Source: Arthrobacter sp. RIT-PI-e
GTDB lineage: Bacteria > Actinomycetota > Actinomycetes > Actinomycetales > Micrococcaceae
DNA length: 64,000 bases
Direction of reading: 5' to 3'
Assembly (NCBI RefSeq): GCF_001187915.1
Contig: NZ_LGIU01000098.1
Location: forward strand, 1-64,000
The stretch's first letter is position 1. Each line of letters starts with the position of its first letter. A program made the position numbers and the translations under genes. Shown here piece after piece: positions 35,530 to 45,341 of this stretch. Under the pieces are notes generated by a model. The model made no database searches and was not told where the DNA came from. It saw nothing but the letters and a program-made list of their open reading frames with translations.

Positions 35530-35961
35530 TCAGCTCAGCACTCCGGCACCTCGCGCCCAGAGCTCGGCGTGGACCACCGACTCGAAGTAGCGCGTGTCCG
35601 AGAGGCCTCCCTCGGAGAACGCGGTGAGCACCCGGTCCACCGGCCCGTTCCCCACGAGGGCCACGCGGGAGTTCTGGGTGGCCTCCAGCATGGCGGCGCG
35701 CCCCGCGGGTGAGATGCCCCGCGGTTCCTGCAGGTGGATCACCACCGGCAGCGCGTAGCCGTCCGACAACGCACGGTAGGCCTCCAGGGAGGAGAGGATG
35801 GTGGGGGCCGTGAGGAACGACGACGGCGCCCACCAGTGCAGCAGCAGGCCGTGCCGTGCCTCGATGCAGTAGCTCGCCGTGCACCTGCCGCGCCATCCCG
35901 GCGCGTGTCCGTGGCCGGGGCAGGCCCTGCAGGAGGTTCTCGCGGGAGCGCGCTGTTCCAC
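35530..35961 (-). CDS. Hypothetical protein, possible SpoIIAA/STAS-like fold
   Basis: 143 residues from GTG 35961, chosen because GGAGG lies 5 nt upstream. The N-terminal 35 residues are Cys/Gly/Arg-rich. The remainder alternates strands and helices (HGLLLHWW, ALPVVIHLQEPRGISPAGRAA, SRVALVGNGPVDRVLTAF), which resembles small STAS/SEC14-like proteins of Micrococcaceae, but I cannot assign it firmly. No membrane segment. It converges on lsr2. Confidence 0.6.
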   Translation of the reverse strand: MEQRAPARTSCRACPGHGHAPGWRGRCTASYCIEARHGLLLHWWAPSSFLTAPTILSSLEAYRALSDGYALPVVIHLQEPRGISPAGRAAMLEATQNSRVALVGNGPVDRVLTAFSEGGLSDTRYFESVVHAELWARGAGVLS

Positions 35962-36158
35962 GGGTGCCTCCAGGATGGACGGATGGATCCGCTCCCCAGC
36001 GATCGACTTCTCCCACTGTGGCACGGCGCCCCACCCGCCGGCCGCGGATCGGGCCGATCCGGGTAGTCGGACCTGGACAAGTGGAGTGGTGCATGGCATT
36101 CTCTGTGTGATGCACGTCACTTCGTGATTCTCGAACGGGTAGTTCAGATGAGGTGATC

Positions 36159-37253
36159 ATGTCAGCAGCAGGATCGACACTTCTTGCCATCGGCACCAGG
36201 AAGGGATTGTGGCTCGCCTCGAGCCGCGACCGGAGGACCTGGACGGTGTCCGAGCCGCACTTCCTCATGGAGGAGATCCCGAGCGTGGCCATCGACGTCC
36301 GCGGCGGGAGGGTGCGCCTGTTCGCGGGCCGGATGTCATGGCACTTCGGCCCCTGCCTCGTGCACTCCGACGACCTCGGTGCCTCCTGGACCGAGCCGCG
36401 CGAGGGCAGCATCCGGTTCGGTCCCGCGGACGGCGCCGCACTCGAGCGGATCTGGCAGATCCAGCCCGACTCCGAGGACCGCCCGGGCGTGGTGTGGGCG
36501 GGGTGCCAGCCGATCTCGGTCTGGCGCTCGACGGACCACGGGGAGACCTTCGAGCTGAACCGGGGGCTGTGGGACCACCCGCACCGCCCGGACTGGGGCG
36601 CGGGGTTCGGCGGGGCCGCCGCGCACACGGTGCTCCCGAGCCCCCGGGACGCGACGGTGCACGTCGCGATGAGCACGGGTGGTGTGTACCGGTCGGACGA
36701 CGGCGGGAACTCCTGGCACCCCAGGAACAGGGGGATCAGCGCGTACTTCCTCCCGGAACCCGCTCCGGACTTCGGGCAGTGCGTCCACAAGGTGGCGCGC
36801 GACGCCGTGGACCCCGACCGCCTGTACGCCCAGAACCACCGCGGGGTCTACGCGACCCGGGACGGCGGCGACTCCTGGCAGTCGATCGCGGAGCGCCTGC
36901 CCGCCGACTTCGGTTTCGTGATGCTCACCCATCCCCGCCGGGGCGGGACGGCCTGGGTGATCCCCCTCGAGTCCGACGGCGAGCGGATCCCGCCCGGTGG
37001 GCACCTCGCCGTGCACCGGACGGACGACGGCGGTGCCACCTGGGAGGCAGGTGACACGGGACTTCCCGCCCCCGACTACAACGCGGTGCTCCGGGACGCG
37101 GCGTGCACGGACACCGCGGACGTGGCGGGCGTGTACTTCGGGACGCGTGGTGGATCGGTGTACGCGAGCGCCGACGAGGGGCGTTCTTTCCAGGAGGTCA
37201 TCGGGCACCTGCCGGACGTGCTCTCGGTCCGTGCCGCCGTGGTGCCCGGCTGA
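36159..37253 (+). CDS. BNR/Asp-box beta-propeller protein (sialidase-like fold)
   Basis: 364 residues without signal peptide. At least five Asp-box motifs (S/T-x-D-x-G-x-x-W/F) recur: SDDLGASW, STDHGETF, SDDGGNSW, TRDGGDSW, TDDGGATW, and a variant SADEGRSF. This defines a six- or seven-bladed BNR propeller. The sialidase Arg triad is not obvious, so a glycosidase role is not claimed. ATG 36159 has GAGG 5 nt upstream. It lies 12 nt before a MoaD/ThiS-like gene and is probably co-expressed with it. Confidence 0.82.
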   Translation: MSAAGSTLLAIGTRKGLWLASSRDRRTWTVSEPHFLMEEIPSVAIDVRGGRVRLFAGRMSWHFGPCLVHSDDLGASWTEPREGSIRFGPADGAALERIWQIQPDSEDRPGVVWAGCQPISVWRSTDHGETFELNRGLWDHPHRPDWGAGFGGAAAHTVLPSPRDATVHVAMSTGGVYRSDDGGNSWHPRNRGISAYFLPEPAPDFGQCVHKVARDAVDPDRLYAQNHRGVYATRDGGDSWQSIAERLPADFGFVMLTHPRRGGTAWVIPLESDGERIPPGGHLAVHRTDDGGATWEAGDTGLPAPDYNAVLRDAACTDTADVAGVYFGTRGGSVYASADEGRSFQEVIGHLPDVLSVRAAVVPG

Positions 37254-37265
37254 GGTCGGCACACC

Positions 37266-37553
37266 ATGACCTCGGTCACCGTCCTCATCCCCACACTCCT
37301 CCGGCCCTGCACCGCCGGGCGGAAGGAGGTGACCCTCCACCCGGACGAGGCCCACGACGTCGCCGCGGTACTCGATCGCCTCGGTGTACTGCATCCGCTG
37401 CTCGAGGGACGGATCCGCGACGAGACCGGTGCGCTGCGGCGCTTCGTGAACATCTACGTCGACGGCGAGGAGGTGCGGCGCCTGGACCTCCTCGGCACAC
37501 CCGTCCGCGCCGGGGCGACGATCATGATCATGCAGTCCGTCGCCGGGGGCTGA
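37266..37553 (+). CDS. MoaD/ThiS-like ubiquitin-fold protein
   Basis: 95 residues with a beta-grasp fold: VTVLIPTLLRP, VNIYVDGEEVRRLDLLGTPV and the C-terminal MQSVAGG. The terminal Gly-Gly is the site that is adenylated and thiolated in sulfur-carrier proteins for molybdopterin or thiamin, or conjugated in ubiquitin-like systems. No moaE, thiG or activating-enzyme gene is in the window. It follows the BNR propeller gene by 12 nt. Confidence 0.85.
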   Translation: MTSVTVLIPTLLRPCTAGRKEVTLHPDEAHDVAAVLDRLGVLHPLLEGRIRDETGALRRFVNIYVDGEEVRRLDLLGTPVRAGATIMIMQSVAGG

Positions 37554-37632
37554 GCGGGGGGACCCGGTGCCGTGCGCCCGTCCGGAACCCGGTGACCCTC
37601 ACCGCCCCGGCCGGATCAGCCGGACGTGCCCG

Positions 37633-38010
37633 CTAGGAGGTCAGGGCACCGGAGAGACGCACCGACTCCCCCGGGCCCCGGAGGACGAACCCGCGCACCC
37701 GGGCCCAGGCCACGAGTTCACCGGCGATGGTCGAGGCGATCCCCGACCACCGGGCGTAGGGGAGCACGTAGACGTAGTCGACCGCCACCTGGTCGGCCCC
37801 GAGGCGGCGGAGGGCCCCGCATCCCACGGGTTGCCCGGTGGCGAGCTCGTACGCGATGAGGAAGGTGGCGATCGTGGCGCCGTCGTCCGGCCCCCCGACC
37901 TGTTCACCCCCCGGTGCGCGGTCGCGGGCCACCTCGGCCCGGAACGCGTCGCGGAGGCCCAGGCCCACGGGGTTGGACCAGGGCACATGGCGAACCCTCA
38001 GAGTCTGCAC
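37633..38010 (-). CDS. GNAT family N-acetyltransferase
   Basis: 125 residues from GTG 38010 (AGGAG 6 nt upstream). Shape and motifs suit a short GNAT: FLIAYELATGQPVGCGALRRLG as strand-turn-strand, then VDYVYVLPYARWSGIASTIAGELVAWAR as the acetyl-CoA-binding motif A (normally R/Q-x-x-G-x-G/A; here RWSGIA). It probably acetylates a small amine or protein N-terminus; substrate unknown. It ends convergently 80 nt from the MoaD-like gene. Confidence 0.8.
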   Translation of the reverse strand: MQTLRVRHVPWSNPVGLGLRDAFRAEVARDRAPGGEQVGGPDDGATIATFLIAYELATGQPVGCGALRRLGADQVAVDYVYVLPYARWSGIASTIAGELVAWARVRGFVLRGPGESVRLSGALTS

Positions 38011-38124
38011 GGTGGTCTCCTGACGACGTGGTGTCCACCCAACGCTAGGGAGCGGGGGTTTCACCCGTATTTCCGGCTGCGAAATTTTCCGTGCATTCTG
38101 CCGGAGCCGCGGGCAGTGCCAGGG

Positions 38125-39880
38125 CTACTGGTAGGTGACCAGCCAGGGCTTCGGCTCCACCACGGAGTACGTCTGCTCCGGGGTGAGCATGGGCTGGTCC
38201 TCGTCGTAGAAGTTCTTCCACGAGGGCCAGATCCCGGCGGGAGGTACGGACTGCAGGACGTTCCACGTGTCGAGCTTCTGGCCCGGCGTACCGTGGCCGT
38301 CGGCGTGCAGGGTGACGGCGAGCTCGGTCCGGGACACGTCCAGGTCCTCGCGGTCGGTGATCATGTCGATCCGGAACTGGTGCACCATCAGCAGCTTCTG
38401 CGGGAGGGCGTTGTCCCGGGTGAGGTCCGCGAGCCAGGCCGATGCCTCGTTGATCTCCGCCGCGCTGACGGTTCCGATCTGCTGGAGGGGACGCTGACCC
38501 GGCGCCAGCCGCCACTCGGGGTCCAGGGCGAGGCCCACGGAGGGCCGTACCAGGAGCTCCTCGTACTCCCGCACCTGGGAGAGGAAGTCGGAGCCGCCGG
38601 ACTGGAAGTCCAGCACCACGTAGACCCCCGCGGCCTCCGCCGCATCCACCCAGGGCCGCAGCTCGTCGACGGGCGTCCGGTTCGAGTAGCTGCCGTCGGC
38701 GCCCGGGTCGGCGCCGGCCACGGTGGCGATCAGGTCGAGTGCCGGGATCACGGGCTCGTCGCTGAAGGGCCGGTACTGCTCCGCCAGCGCCTGCACCCGG
38801 ACCATCGTCTCGTCGATCCCCTGTTCGCCGAGCGCTCCGAGGTAGGGGCCGCTCGGATGGCCGTAGAGGGCCCCCATGCGCCTCCCGGGGAACACGGTCT
38901 GCCCTCCGGCGGGCAGCTCCACGCCGGTGGCCGCCGCGGCGGCCCGCACCGCGAACTCCTCCTGGGTGCCGAACTCGTCCCCGAGCGCGAGGACGGCCGT
39001 GTCCGTGTGCTCGTGCACCGCCTGCACGGCGGCGGAGCCCGTCCGGGGATCACCCTCCGGCAGGAGTTCGACGTCGGCCCCCGCCGCGCGTGCGGTGGCC
39101 ACGGACGCCGGTGCGGAGGACCCGGTGGCGAGCACCAGCGCGTCCGAAGGATCAGTGGCGGCCCGGAAGTCCGGGAGGTCGGTGGTGGTGGCCCGGTCCG
39201 CCAGCGCGGTTCCCTCCGACGGCTCACCCGACGCCTCCGGCGTGCCGCCCGGTACCGTGGCGGCGTCGCCCTCGATCCGGACCACCTGCGGCGCCTCCCG
39301 CTCCGATCGCCCGAGCGCGTCCACGAACCCCGCCGCCGCGCCCGTGGTCTCCTCCGCCGGGAAGCCGAGGGCGTCCTGGAACGCGGCCGCCTCCGTGGGC
39401 CCGGCCGGCAGTTCCCGGGACCCGGCGAGCGCCTCCCAGTCGGCTGCCGGGTCCCCGTCCGCGATCACGGTTCCCGCGCCCAGCCGGTCGAGTTCCGCCG
39501 TGGCGTCCGCCGACCCCTCGCCGTCCGGGCCCACCAGCACCCGGGGCACGCCCAGCCCGGCGGCGGCGGCCGCGGCCGGCCCCCGGGCCGGGTCCGGCCC
39601 GCCGGCCGGGGCCCCGGGGGGGGGGGCCAGCCCCACCGCCACGGGACTGGCCTCGAACAGGGCGGCGCTCATGTGCACGGAGGCCTGGACGGGGGTGCCG
39701 GTCACCACCTGCCGCTGCGTCGCATCGGGGGAGGCCAGCACGACGGCGGACACGTCCTGACCCGACGTGTCCGTGGGGTCCGGGCTCGGCAGGGTGCCGG
39801 TGCAGCCCGTCAGGGTGAGGAGCAGCACGAGGGCCGGGACGGTAGTGGCACGGAGGAGGCGGGGAACGGGGATGACGCAC
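38125..39880 (-). CDS. Large secreted lipoprotein, unknown function, start region frameshifted
   Basis: About 585 residues if the signal peptide is restored. The literal frame has only GTG 39828, giving a stub (MLLLTLTGC) with no basic n-region. Removing one base from the GGGG at 39868-39871 joins GTG 39880 to a normal signal, ending in lipobox LTGC. The first half resembles cell-wall-binding-repeat-2 type alternation (VVLASPDATQRQ, LGVPRVLVGPDG, LDRLGAGTVIADGD). The second half looks like a TIM-barrel (VYVVLDFQSGGSDF, VGLALDPEWRL, LPQKLLMVHQF). A G10 run at 39616-39625 stays in frame. Likely cell-envelope; activity unknown. Confidence 0.7.
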
Positions 39881-39946
39881 GGCTTTCTCGAGATCGGCTG
39901 GGCCCCGAGCGGACGCCCCGGTACGCCGCCCGCGCCTGCGCAACAC

Positions 39947-41494
39947 TCAGACGGTGAAGCGGATCACACTGCCCGGTGGTAGCTGCGCCGCACGATCGAG
40001 GTCCGCGGAGACCACCACGCCGATCACGGGGTAGCCGCCGGTGACGGGGTGGTCGGCCAGGAACAGCACAGGCAGGCCGGAGGGCGGGATCTGCAGTGCT
40101 CCGCGGACCGTCCCCTCGCTCGGGAGCTCACCCCGGCGGCTCCGCGTCAACGCCGGGCCGTCCAGGCGGAGCCCGATCCGGTTGGACTGCGCGGGGACCG
40201 TCCACTGCGCGGCGCAGAGCCGGGCGAGTTCGCCCTCCTCGAACCAGTCGTCCCGCGGGCCCGGGACGATCCGCAGCGTCGGAGCAGGAGCCCACGTCGG
40301 GACGGGCTCAGGGTCCCCGACCACGGATCCCGGTTCCGGCCGGCCCACCGGCAGGGGCGTACCCGAGACCAGCGCCGGTGGGCCCACCCCGGACATCGAG
40401 TCCGTGGAGCGGCTCCCGAGGACCTCCTCGACGTCGAACCCGCCCCGCACCGCCGTGTAGGCGCGCAGACCTGACTCCGGCGCGGACTGGTGCACCACCT
40501 CCCCCTCCCGCAGCAGGAACGGGGTGCACAGCGGCACCTCCCGTTCACCGCCGTCGGGCAGGACGGCCCGCAGGCCGACGGCGGCGCCGGTGACGGCGAG
40601 CACCTGGTCCTGGACGGCACGGAGCACCAGGCCGCCGTTGAGGCTCTCGATCACCGCGTCCGTGGCCGCGTTGCCCACCAGTCGGTTCACCCGGCGCACC
40701 GATGCCCGATCCAGCGCTCCGGCCCCCGCGACCCCCAGGGCCATCCGTCCCGGCCTCCCGAGATCCTGCAGCGTGCTGTACAGCCCGGGGTGCACCACCT
40801 CGAGACCCGCGTCCACGCGGGAGACCACGTCCGACGCCGCACGGGGCGGCAGGTCGGCCACCTCCCGCACCGCGGTGAACTGCACGCGGTGGCCCGGCCG
40901 GATCAGGGCGGGCTCGGCACGTCGCGTGTCCCAGAGGGCGACGGCGGTGTGCCCGATCAGCTGCCACCCCCCGGGTGACTCCCTCGGGTACACCGCGGAG
41001 AACGTACCCGCGAGCGCCACGGACCCGGCGGGAACGGCCGTGCGCGGGGACTCCCGGCGCGGGACCTCCAGCCGCGGGTCGCCACCGGTGAGGTAGGCGA
41101 ACCCCGGGGCGAAGCCCCCGAAGGCCGCGACCCACGGTTCCGCCGTGTGGGCGGCGATCACGGCGTCCTGCCCGAGACCCGTGAACCGTGCCACCTCGGC
41201 GAGGTCGGCGCCGTCGTACTGCACCTCGACGGTGACGAGGGCGTCCTCCTGCTCGGCGGGGAGCGACGGGTCGATGGTGCGCAGGCGCTCCGCGAGCGGC
41301 CGCACCTGTGCGGCGTCCTCGACGGTGACGAGCACCGTGCAGGCCGCCGCGACCACGTCCACCTGCCCGGCCACGGGGTCCGCCTGCAGCTGCGCCTGCA
41401 CGCTGAGCACCTCGGGGAGTCCGGGGAGTTCCAGCAGCAGGCCGCGATCACCCACGGGCCGCAGCCGGGGCTCCGGCGCCCCTCCCTCAGGCAA
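39947..41494 (-). CDS. pxpBC: 5-oxoprolinase subunits B and C fused (PxpB-PxpC, KipI-KipA type)
   Basis: 515 residues joining two proteins usually separate. The first about 210 residues are PxpB/KipI-like ([37 protein letters not shown]). The remainder is PxpC/KipA-like with [18 protein letters not shown] and [13 protein letters not shown]. With PxpA the complex hydrolyses 5-oxoproline (pyroglutamate) to glutamate using ATP. Its start overlaps the end of pxpA by 8 nt, so the unit is co-translated. Urea-amidolyase-type homologues exist, but the PxpA neighbour favours oxoprolinase. Confidence 0.92.
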   Translation of the reverse strand: MPEGGAPEPRLRPVGDRGLLLELPGLPEVLSVQAQLQADPVAGQVDVVAAACTVLVTVEDAAQVRPLAERLRTIDPSLPAEQEDALVTVEVQYDGADLAEVARFTGLGQDAVIAAHTAEPWVAAFGGFAPGFAYLTGGDPRLEVPRRESPRTAVPAGSVALAGTFSAVYPRESPGGWQLIGHTAVALWDTRRAEPALIRPGHRVQFTAVREVADLPPRAASDVVSRVDAGLEVVHPGLYSTLQDLGRPGRMALGVAGAGALDRASVRRVNRLVGNAATDAVIESLNGGLVLRAVQDQVLAVTGAAVGLRAVLPDGGEREVPLCTPFLLREGEVVHQSAPESGLRAYTAVRGGFDVEEVLGSRSTDSMSGVGPPALVSGTPLPVGRPEPGSVVGDPEPVPTWAPAPTLRIVPGPRDDWFEEGELARLCAAQWTVPAQSNRIGLRLDGPALTRSRRGELPSEGTVRGALQIPPSGLPVLFLADHPVTGGYPVIGVVVSADLDRAAQLPPGSVIRFTV

Positions 41495-42242
41495 AAGCGC
41501 GTACCGGGATACCGGCGGCCTCGAGCGCCCGCCGTACCGCGGCCGCCATGGTCACGGCGCCCGGGGTGTCGCCGTGCAGGCAGATGCTCTCGGCCTCCAC
41601 GCGGAGACGCGACCCGTCGATCGCCACCACCTCGCCGTCGCCCGCCATGCGCAGCACGTGCGCCACGACGTCGGACTCGCGGTGCAGGACGGCGCCGGGC
41701 TCCCGCCGGGCCACGAGCGCACCATCGGGTGTGTAGGCGCGGTCCGCGAAGACCTCGGTCACCGTCCGGAGCCCCGCCGCACGCGCCTCGGCCTCCACGA
41801 CCGTGCCCGGCAGCACCAGCAGGGGCAGTGAGGCGTCGACCTCCCCGACGGCCCGGACCACAGCCCTCGCCTGCTGCTCGTGCACGGCGATCGTGTTGTA
41901 CAGGGCACCGTGGGGTTTCACGTAGCGCACGCGCGTCCCCGCCACGGCCGCGAGGGCCTGGAGCGCCCCGATCTGGTACACGACGTCATCCGTGAGCTCG
42001 TTCGGCTCCACATCGAGGAACCGCCGGCCGAACCCGGCGAGGTCCCGGTACCCGGGGTGGGCGCCCACGGTCACGCCGGCGGCGGCCGCCGCGGCGCAGG
42101 TGGCCCTGATGCCCACCGGGTCCCCGGCGTGGAAGCCGCAGGCCACATTCACGCTGGAGACCGATCCGATGATCCGGGCGTCGTCGCCGAAGGTCCAGTT
42201 CCCGAAGGACTCGCCCACGTCGCTGTTCAGGTCGATCGTCAT
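41487..42242 (-). CDS. pxpA: 5-oxoprolinase subunit A (LamB/YcsF family)
   Basis: 251 residues, full length. [52 protein letters not shown] and EVFADRAY are the family hallmarks, with Asp/His metal-like ligands. It acts with the fused PxpBC in ATP-dependent 5-oxoproline cleavage, which removes a damage product of glutamine and glutathione metabolism. GAGAGAGG precedes the ATG. It is first in the pxpA-pxpBC operon. Confidence 0.94.
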   Translation of the reverse strand: MTIDLNSDVGESFGNWTFGDDARIIGSVSSVNVACGFHAGDPVGIRATCAAAAAAGVTVGAHPGYRDLAGFGRRFLDVEPNELTDDVVYQIGALQALAAVAGTRVRYVKPHGALYNTIAVHEQQARAVVRAVGEVDASLPLLVLPGTVVEAEARAAGLRTVTEVFADRAYTPDGALVARREPGAVLHRESDVVAHVLRMAGDGEVVAIDGSRLRVEAESICLHGDTPGAVTMAAAVRRALEAAGIPVRAFA

Positions 42243-42508
42243 CTGTGACCTCTCTCTCAGGTTCCCGGTCGAGCGTCATGGAACACCCCGGATGTTCAAC
42301 GATCTCGGACGGTCACCGGTGGGCGGCGCCGATCCACGGCAGCACGCATGACGTAGGCTGAAAAATATACCGTCGCGGCTCGTCCCGGCGAGTACGCGCA
42401 CGTCCGGTGTCATCCGGCGTCGCCGACGGACGAGGTCCGACGCCGCATGGTCGGCGGGATCCACCCGCATCCCAGGGCGATCCCACACACACCACGAGGA
42501 GTGGACAC

Positions 42509-43816
42509 ATGAGCGAGCATTCCGGGGCCTCCGCGGCTCCGCCTCCCGAGGAGGAGCAGGACACCTCACCCCCCGAGGAGACCCGGCTGCGCGTCCGCCG
42601 CGGCGCCATGATCTCCGCCCTGCAGCCCACCACCGCCGTGGTGGGAAGGCTGCTGGTCCTCGCGGTCGCCGTGCTCGGACTGCTCTACCTGCTGTCCACC
42701 CTCTGGGTGATCGTCCTCCCGCTGCTCCTGGCCCTCCTCCTGGCCTCCGTCCTGTGGCCGCTCAACGGACTGCTCAGGAAGATCATGCCGAAAGCGCTGG
42801 CGGCCGCGCTCTCCGTCCTCGGCCTGCTCGGGACCATCGGTGCCGTGGGGTGGTTCACCATCTCGGTGTCCGTCGAGGGAGTGCGCGACCTCTCCGAGAG
42901 CGCCGTCGAGAACATCCAGAGCATCGGCGAGTTCGCGGCGTCCCTGGACGTGCCGTTCGAACTCCCCGACGTGGACCAGATCCTGACCAGCGCACTCACC
43001 TGGTTGCAGGATCATTCCGGGCAGATCCTGGCGGGGGTCACCTCGGGCATCGGCACCCTGGGATCCGTCTCCATCACCGCCCTCCTGGCGCTCGTCCTCA
43101 CCTTCTTCTGCCTCAAGGACGGGGACCGGTTCTCGGGCTGGCTGCTGCGCTGGACCACGGGCACCGTGTTCGTGCACACCGGTGAGGTGGCTGCACGGTC
43201 CTGGAGGACCCTCTCCGCCTACATCCTGGCGCAGGCGGCCGTCGCGATGGTGGACGCCGTCTTCATCGGTCTCGGCCTGTGGATCCTCGGCGTCCCCCTG
43301 GCCCTGCCCCTCGCGGTCCTGATCTTCTTCGCCGGCTTCCTGCCGATCATCGGAGCCGTGGGCACCGGGATCCTCGCGACCCTCGTGGCCCTGCTGGCCA
43401 ACGGGTGGGTGACCGCCCTGATCGCGCTGGGCCTCGTGCTGCTGGTCCAGCAGCTGGAGAGCAACGTGCTGCAGCCGAGCCTCGGGGGGAAGTCGCTCAA
43501 GCACCATCCCGCCGTGGCGCTGCCCGCCGTCCCCGCCGGCGGGACGATCTTCGGGCTCATCGGGGCGTTCCTGGCCCCCCCGATCATCGCCGTGGGGATG
43601 GTGGCGTTCCAGTACGGCCGCGAGCGGCTGCCCGAGCCCCCCCCGCCCGGGACCTCGCCCGCGCCGGCGGCCGAGCCGGTCCCGCCGGGCACGCCGGCCC
43701 CGGACGACGTCGCGGCGGGGGAGCCGCCCCCGGCCTCCCGGGCACCCGCGGGCGGCCGCCAGCCGGCCGGCCGTCATGGGCGAGCGCCGGGCCTCCGCGT
43801 CAGGGATCGGTGGTGA
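42509..43816 (+). CDS. AI-2E family transporter (TqsA/PerM-like)
   Basis: About 435 residues with eight hydrophobic helices. The family core is clear: LLALLLASVLWPLNGLLRK, ITALLALVLTFFCLKDGDRF, LIFFAGFLPIIGAVGTGILATLVALL, LLVQQLESNVLQPSLGGKSL and a final GLIGAFLAPP. Members export small molecules (autoinducer-2 in a few cases) or act as Na+/H+ antiporters; the substrate here is unknown. GAGGAG lies upstream of ATG 42509. Pro/Ala-rich tails flank both ends, and the 3' end overlaps the convergent CDGSH gene by 17 nt. Confidence 0.9.
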   Translation: MSEHSGASAAPPPEEEQDTSPPEETRLRVRRGAMISALQPTTAVVGRLLVLAVAVLGLLYLLSTLWVIVLPLLLALLLASVLWPLNGLLRKIMPKALAAALSVLGLLGTIGAVGWFTISVSVEGVRDLSESAVENIQSIGEFAASLDVPFELPDVDQILTSALTWLQDHSGQILAGVTSGIGTLGSVSITALLALVLTFFCLKDGDRFSGWLLRWTTGTVFVHTGEVAARSWRTLSAYILAQAAVAMVDAVFIGLGLWILGVPLALPLAVLIFFAGFLPIIGAVGTGILATLVALLANGWVTALIALGLVLLVQQLESNVLQPSLGGKSLKHHPAVALPAVPAGGTIFGLIGAFLAPPIIAVGMVAFQYGRERLPEPPPPGTSPAPAAEPVPPGTPAPDDVAAGEPPPASRAPAGGRQPAGRHGRAPGLRVRDRW

Positions 43817-44087
43817 AGCCGATCAGTTTGTGCGAACCGTCGCAGTAGGGCTTCAGGACCGAGGCTCCGCACCGGCCCAGCGCCACGGTACGGCGGGTGC
43901 GCGGCAGCTCCTGGCCGTCCGTGCCCACCAGCTCGAAGTCCCCGCGGACGAGGAGCGGGCCGTTCGCGCAGGCCACCACGGAGACGGGCGTGGCCGATCC
44001 GGAGTTGAGGCTCCGCTGCGGGACGTCCGCGCCATCCCGTTCACCGCCCTGGGTATGGTCGGCGCCGGACGCGTGCTCGGCGCTCAT
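43800..44087 (-). CDS. CDGSH iron-sulfur-type protein lacking the first Cys ligand
   Basis: 95 residues. The C-terminal CDGSH zinc-finger-like domain normally binds 2Fe-2S through Cys-x-Cys-x2-Ser-x3-Pro-x-Cys-Asp-x2-His. Here it reads GRCGASVLKPYCDGSH, so Cys73, Cys82 and His86 remain but the first Cys is Gly71 (codon GGC instead of TGC). The start overlaps the diiron-type enzyme gene by 4 nt (ATGA), so they are co-translated and probably share electrons or iron. A cluster could be lost, altered or use another ligand. Confidence 0.85.
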   Translation of the reverse strand: MSAEHASGADHTQGGERDGADVPQRSLNSGSATPVSVVACANGPLLVRGDFELVGTDGQELPRTRRTVALGRCGASVLKPYCDGSHKLIGFTTDP

Positions 44088-45118
44088 GCGGCCACTGCTC
44101 CCACGTGGTGCAGCGACGAACGGCCCGCCTCCCACGCCTCCAGGATGTGCTGCGTCATCAGGACGTCGAGAGCGATGCCCGCCGCGGCCCCGAACAGGAC
44201 GTCGGGCAGTAGCCGGGGGTCCTGCTCCACCAGCCCGCCGGCCATGTCCCGGCCCGCGATCTGCTCGTGCACGGCATCGGCCTCGACGTGCTCGTCGAAG
44301 TACTCCCTCGCCTCCTCGCCGTGGCCATGGCGCTTGAAGCCTCGCGAGTGCAGGCGGTTCGGCTGTGACGACGTCATCTCGTATGCCGCCAGGTGACCCA
44401 CGATCGCACCCCGGAGACGGCGGTTCAGGCCGAAGAGGGACATCAGGTTGTTGGAGGCCAGCGTGATGGCGGGAACCGCGTCCAGGTACGCACCGTAGGT
44501 GTCGTCCATGCCGAGATCCCGCATGGTGCGTGCGAAGAGGGCGGAGTGCATGCGTGTCGGGAGCCCGTTGCCGTACTCGTCCGCCTGGATCTCCACCAGG
44601 GCGGCCTTCGCCCGTCCCGTCAGCCGGGGGATCGCCCATGTGTGGGGATCGGCCTCCTTGAGCTGGTAGATCGACTTGTGCACCAGGAACTCCCGCAACT
44701 GGTCCTCCGTGGCGGACCGCGCCACGAACCGGGACATGCTGGGGCCCGCATCCTCGCCGGTCATCCGGAACAGCTCCGCGCAGACCGCCTCGCTGGAGGA
44801 GTCCGGCAGGTCGCCGAGGACGACGCGGCTCCGTACGGCCTGCTCGAACGCCCCCTCGATCAGGCGGCGGATCCCGAGGAGCCCCGGGTGCCACTCCCAG
44901 TCGTCACCGGCGTCGTCGATCCCGCTGTAGTGCAGTTCGTACAGGCAGAAGAGCGCGAGCTGCAGGTCGTCGTCCCGCAGGATGTCCGGCGTCCCGGAGA
45001 CCCGCTCCGCGACGAGCGTGCCGAGCTGCACGAGCGACTCCTCCTGGGTGGGCGCGGGTGCGGCGATCGTCGCCAGCACGAGGGCGCTGATCTCCCCGCG
45101 GGGGGTCGGCTGTTTCAT
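44084..45118 (-). CDS. Iron-containing redox enzyme family protein (heme-oxygenase-like diiron fold)
   Basis: 344 residues, all helical. Candidate metal ligands appear as ELHYSG, ADEYGNGLPTRMHS and FDEHVEADAVHEQI (Glu/His sets on successive helices), the pattern of heme-oxygenase-like diiron oxidases. The reaction is unknown. ATG 45118 has AAGAGG upstream. Its partner CDGSH gene overlaps by 4 nt. A TAAG-N4-CTTG site lies 49 nt upstream of the start, placing it in the proposed stress regulon of 45-51 kb. Confidence 0.85.
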   Translation of the reverse strand: MKQPTPRGEISALVLATIAAPAPTQEESLVQLGTLVAERVSGTPDILRDDDLQLALFCLYELHYSGIDDAGDDWEWHPGLLGIRRLIEGAFEQAVRSRVVLGDLPDSSSEAVCAELFRMTGEDAGPSMSRFVARSATEDQLREFLVHKSIYQLKEADPHTWAIPRLTGRAKAALVEIQADEYGNGLPTRMHSALFARTMRDLGMDDTYGAYLDAVPAITLASNNLMSLFGLNRRLRGAIVGHLAAYEMTSSQPNRLHSRGFKRHGHGEEAREYFDEHVEADAVHEQIAGRDMAGGLVEQDPRLLPDVLFGAAAGIALDVLMTQHILEAWEAGRSSLHHVGAVAA

Positions 45119-45166
45119 CGAGAACCTCTTCTGTCCGCGGTTCCGCCGTAGCGGGGCTGTCGATGG

Positions 45167-45178
45167 TAAGCCTACTTG
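45167..45178. promoter_or_regulatory. TAAG-N4-CTTA motif, site A (one mismatch)
   Basis: TAAGCCTACTTG, 49 nt upstream of the diiron-type enzyme start at 45118 (minus strand). One base differs from TAAG-N4-CTTA. One of six related sites in the 45-51 kb region. Confidence 0.45.
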
Positions 45179-45341
45179 TGGTCGGTGACACTCGGACGGC
45201 GGGGTGGTGCCGGACGCAGGACGACGCCGGACCGACGGCCACCCCAGGTGCCGCCGATCCGACGTCGTCCTCCTCCTCAGGCGCTGTGCGCGCCGGTCCG
45301 TGCAGTCCGTTCCCGCACGGGTCGCGGAACCCCCGGCCGTG

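Noticed and set aside
37567-39957. About 796-residue plus-strand frame over the GNAT and lipoprotein genes
   Set aside because: No family motif and shadow-type composition; both minus-strand genes have recognisable features.
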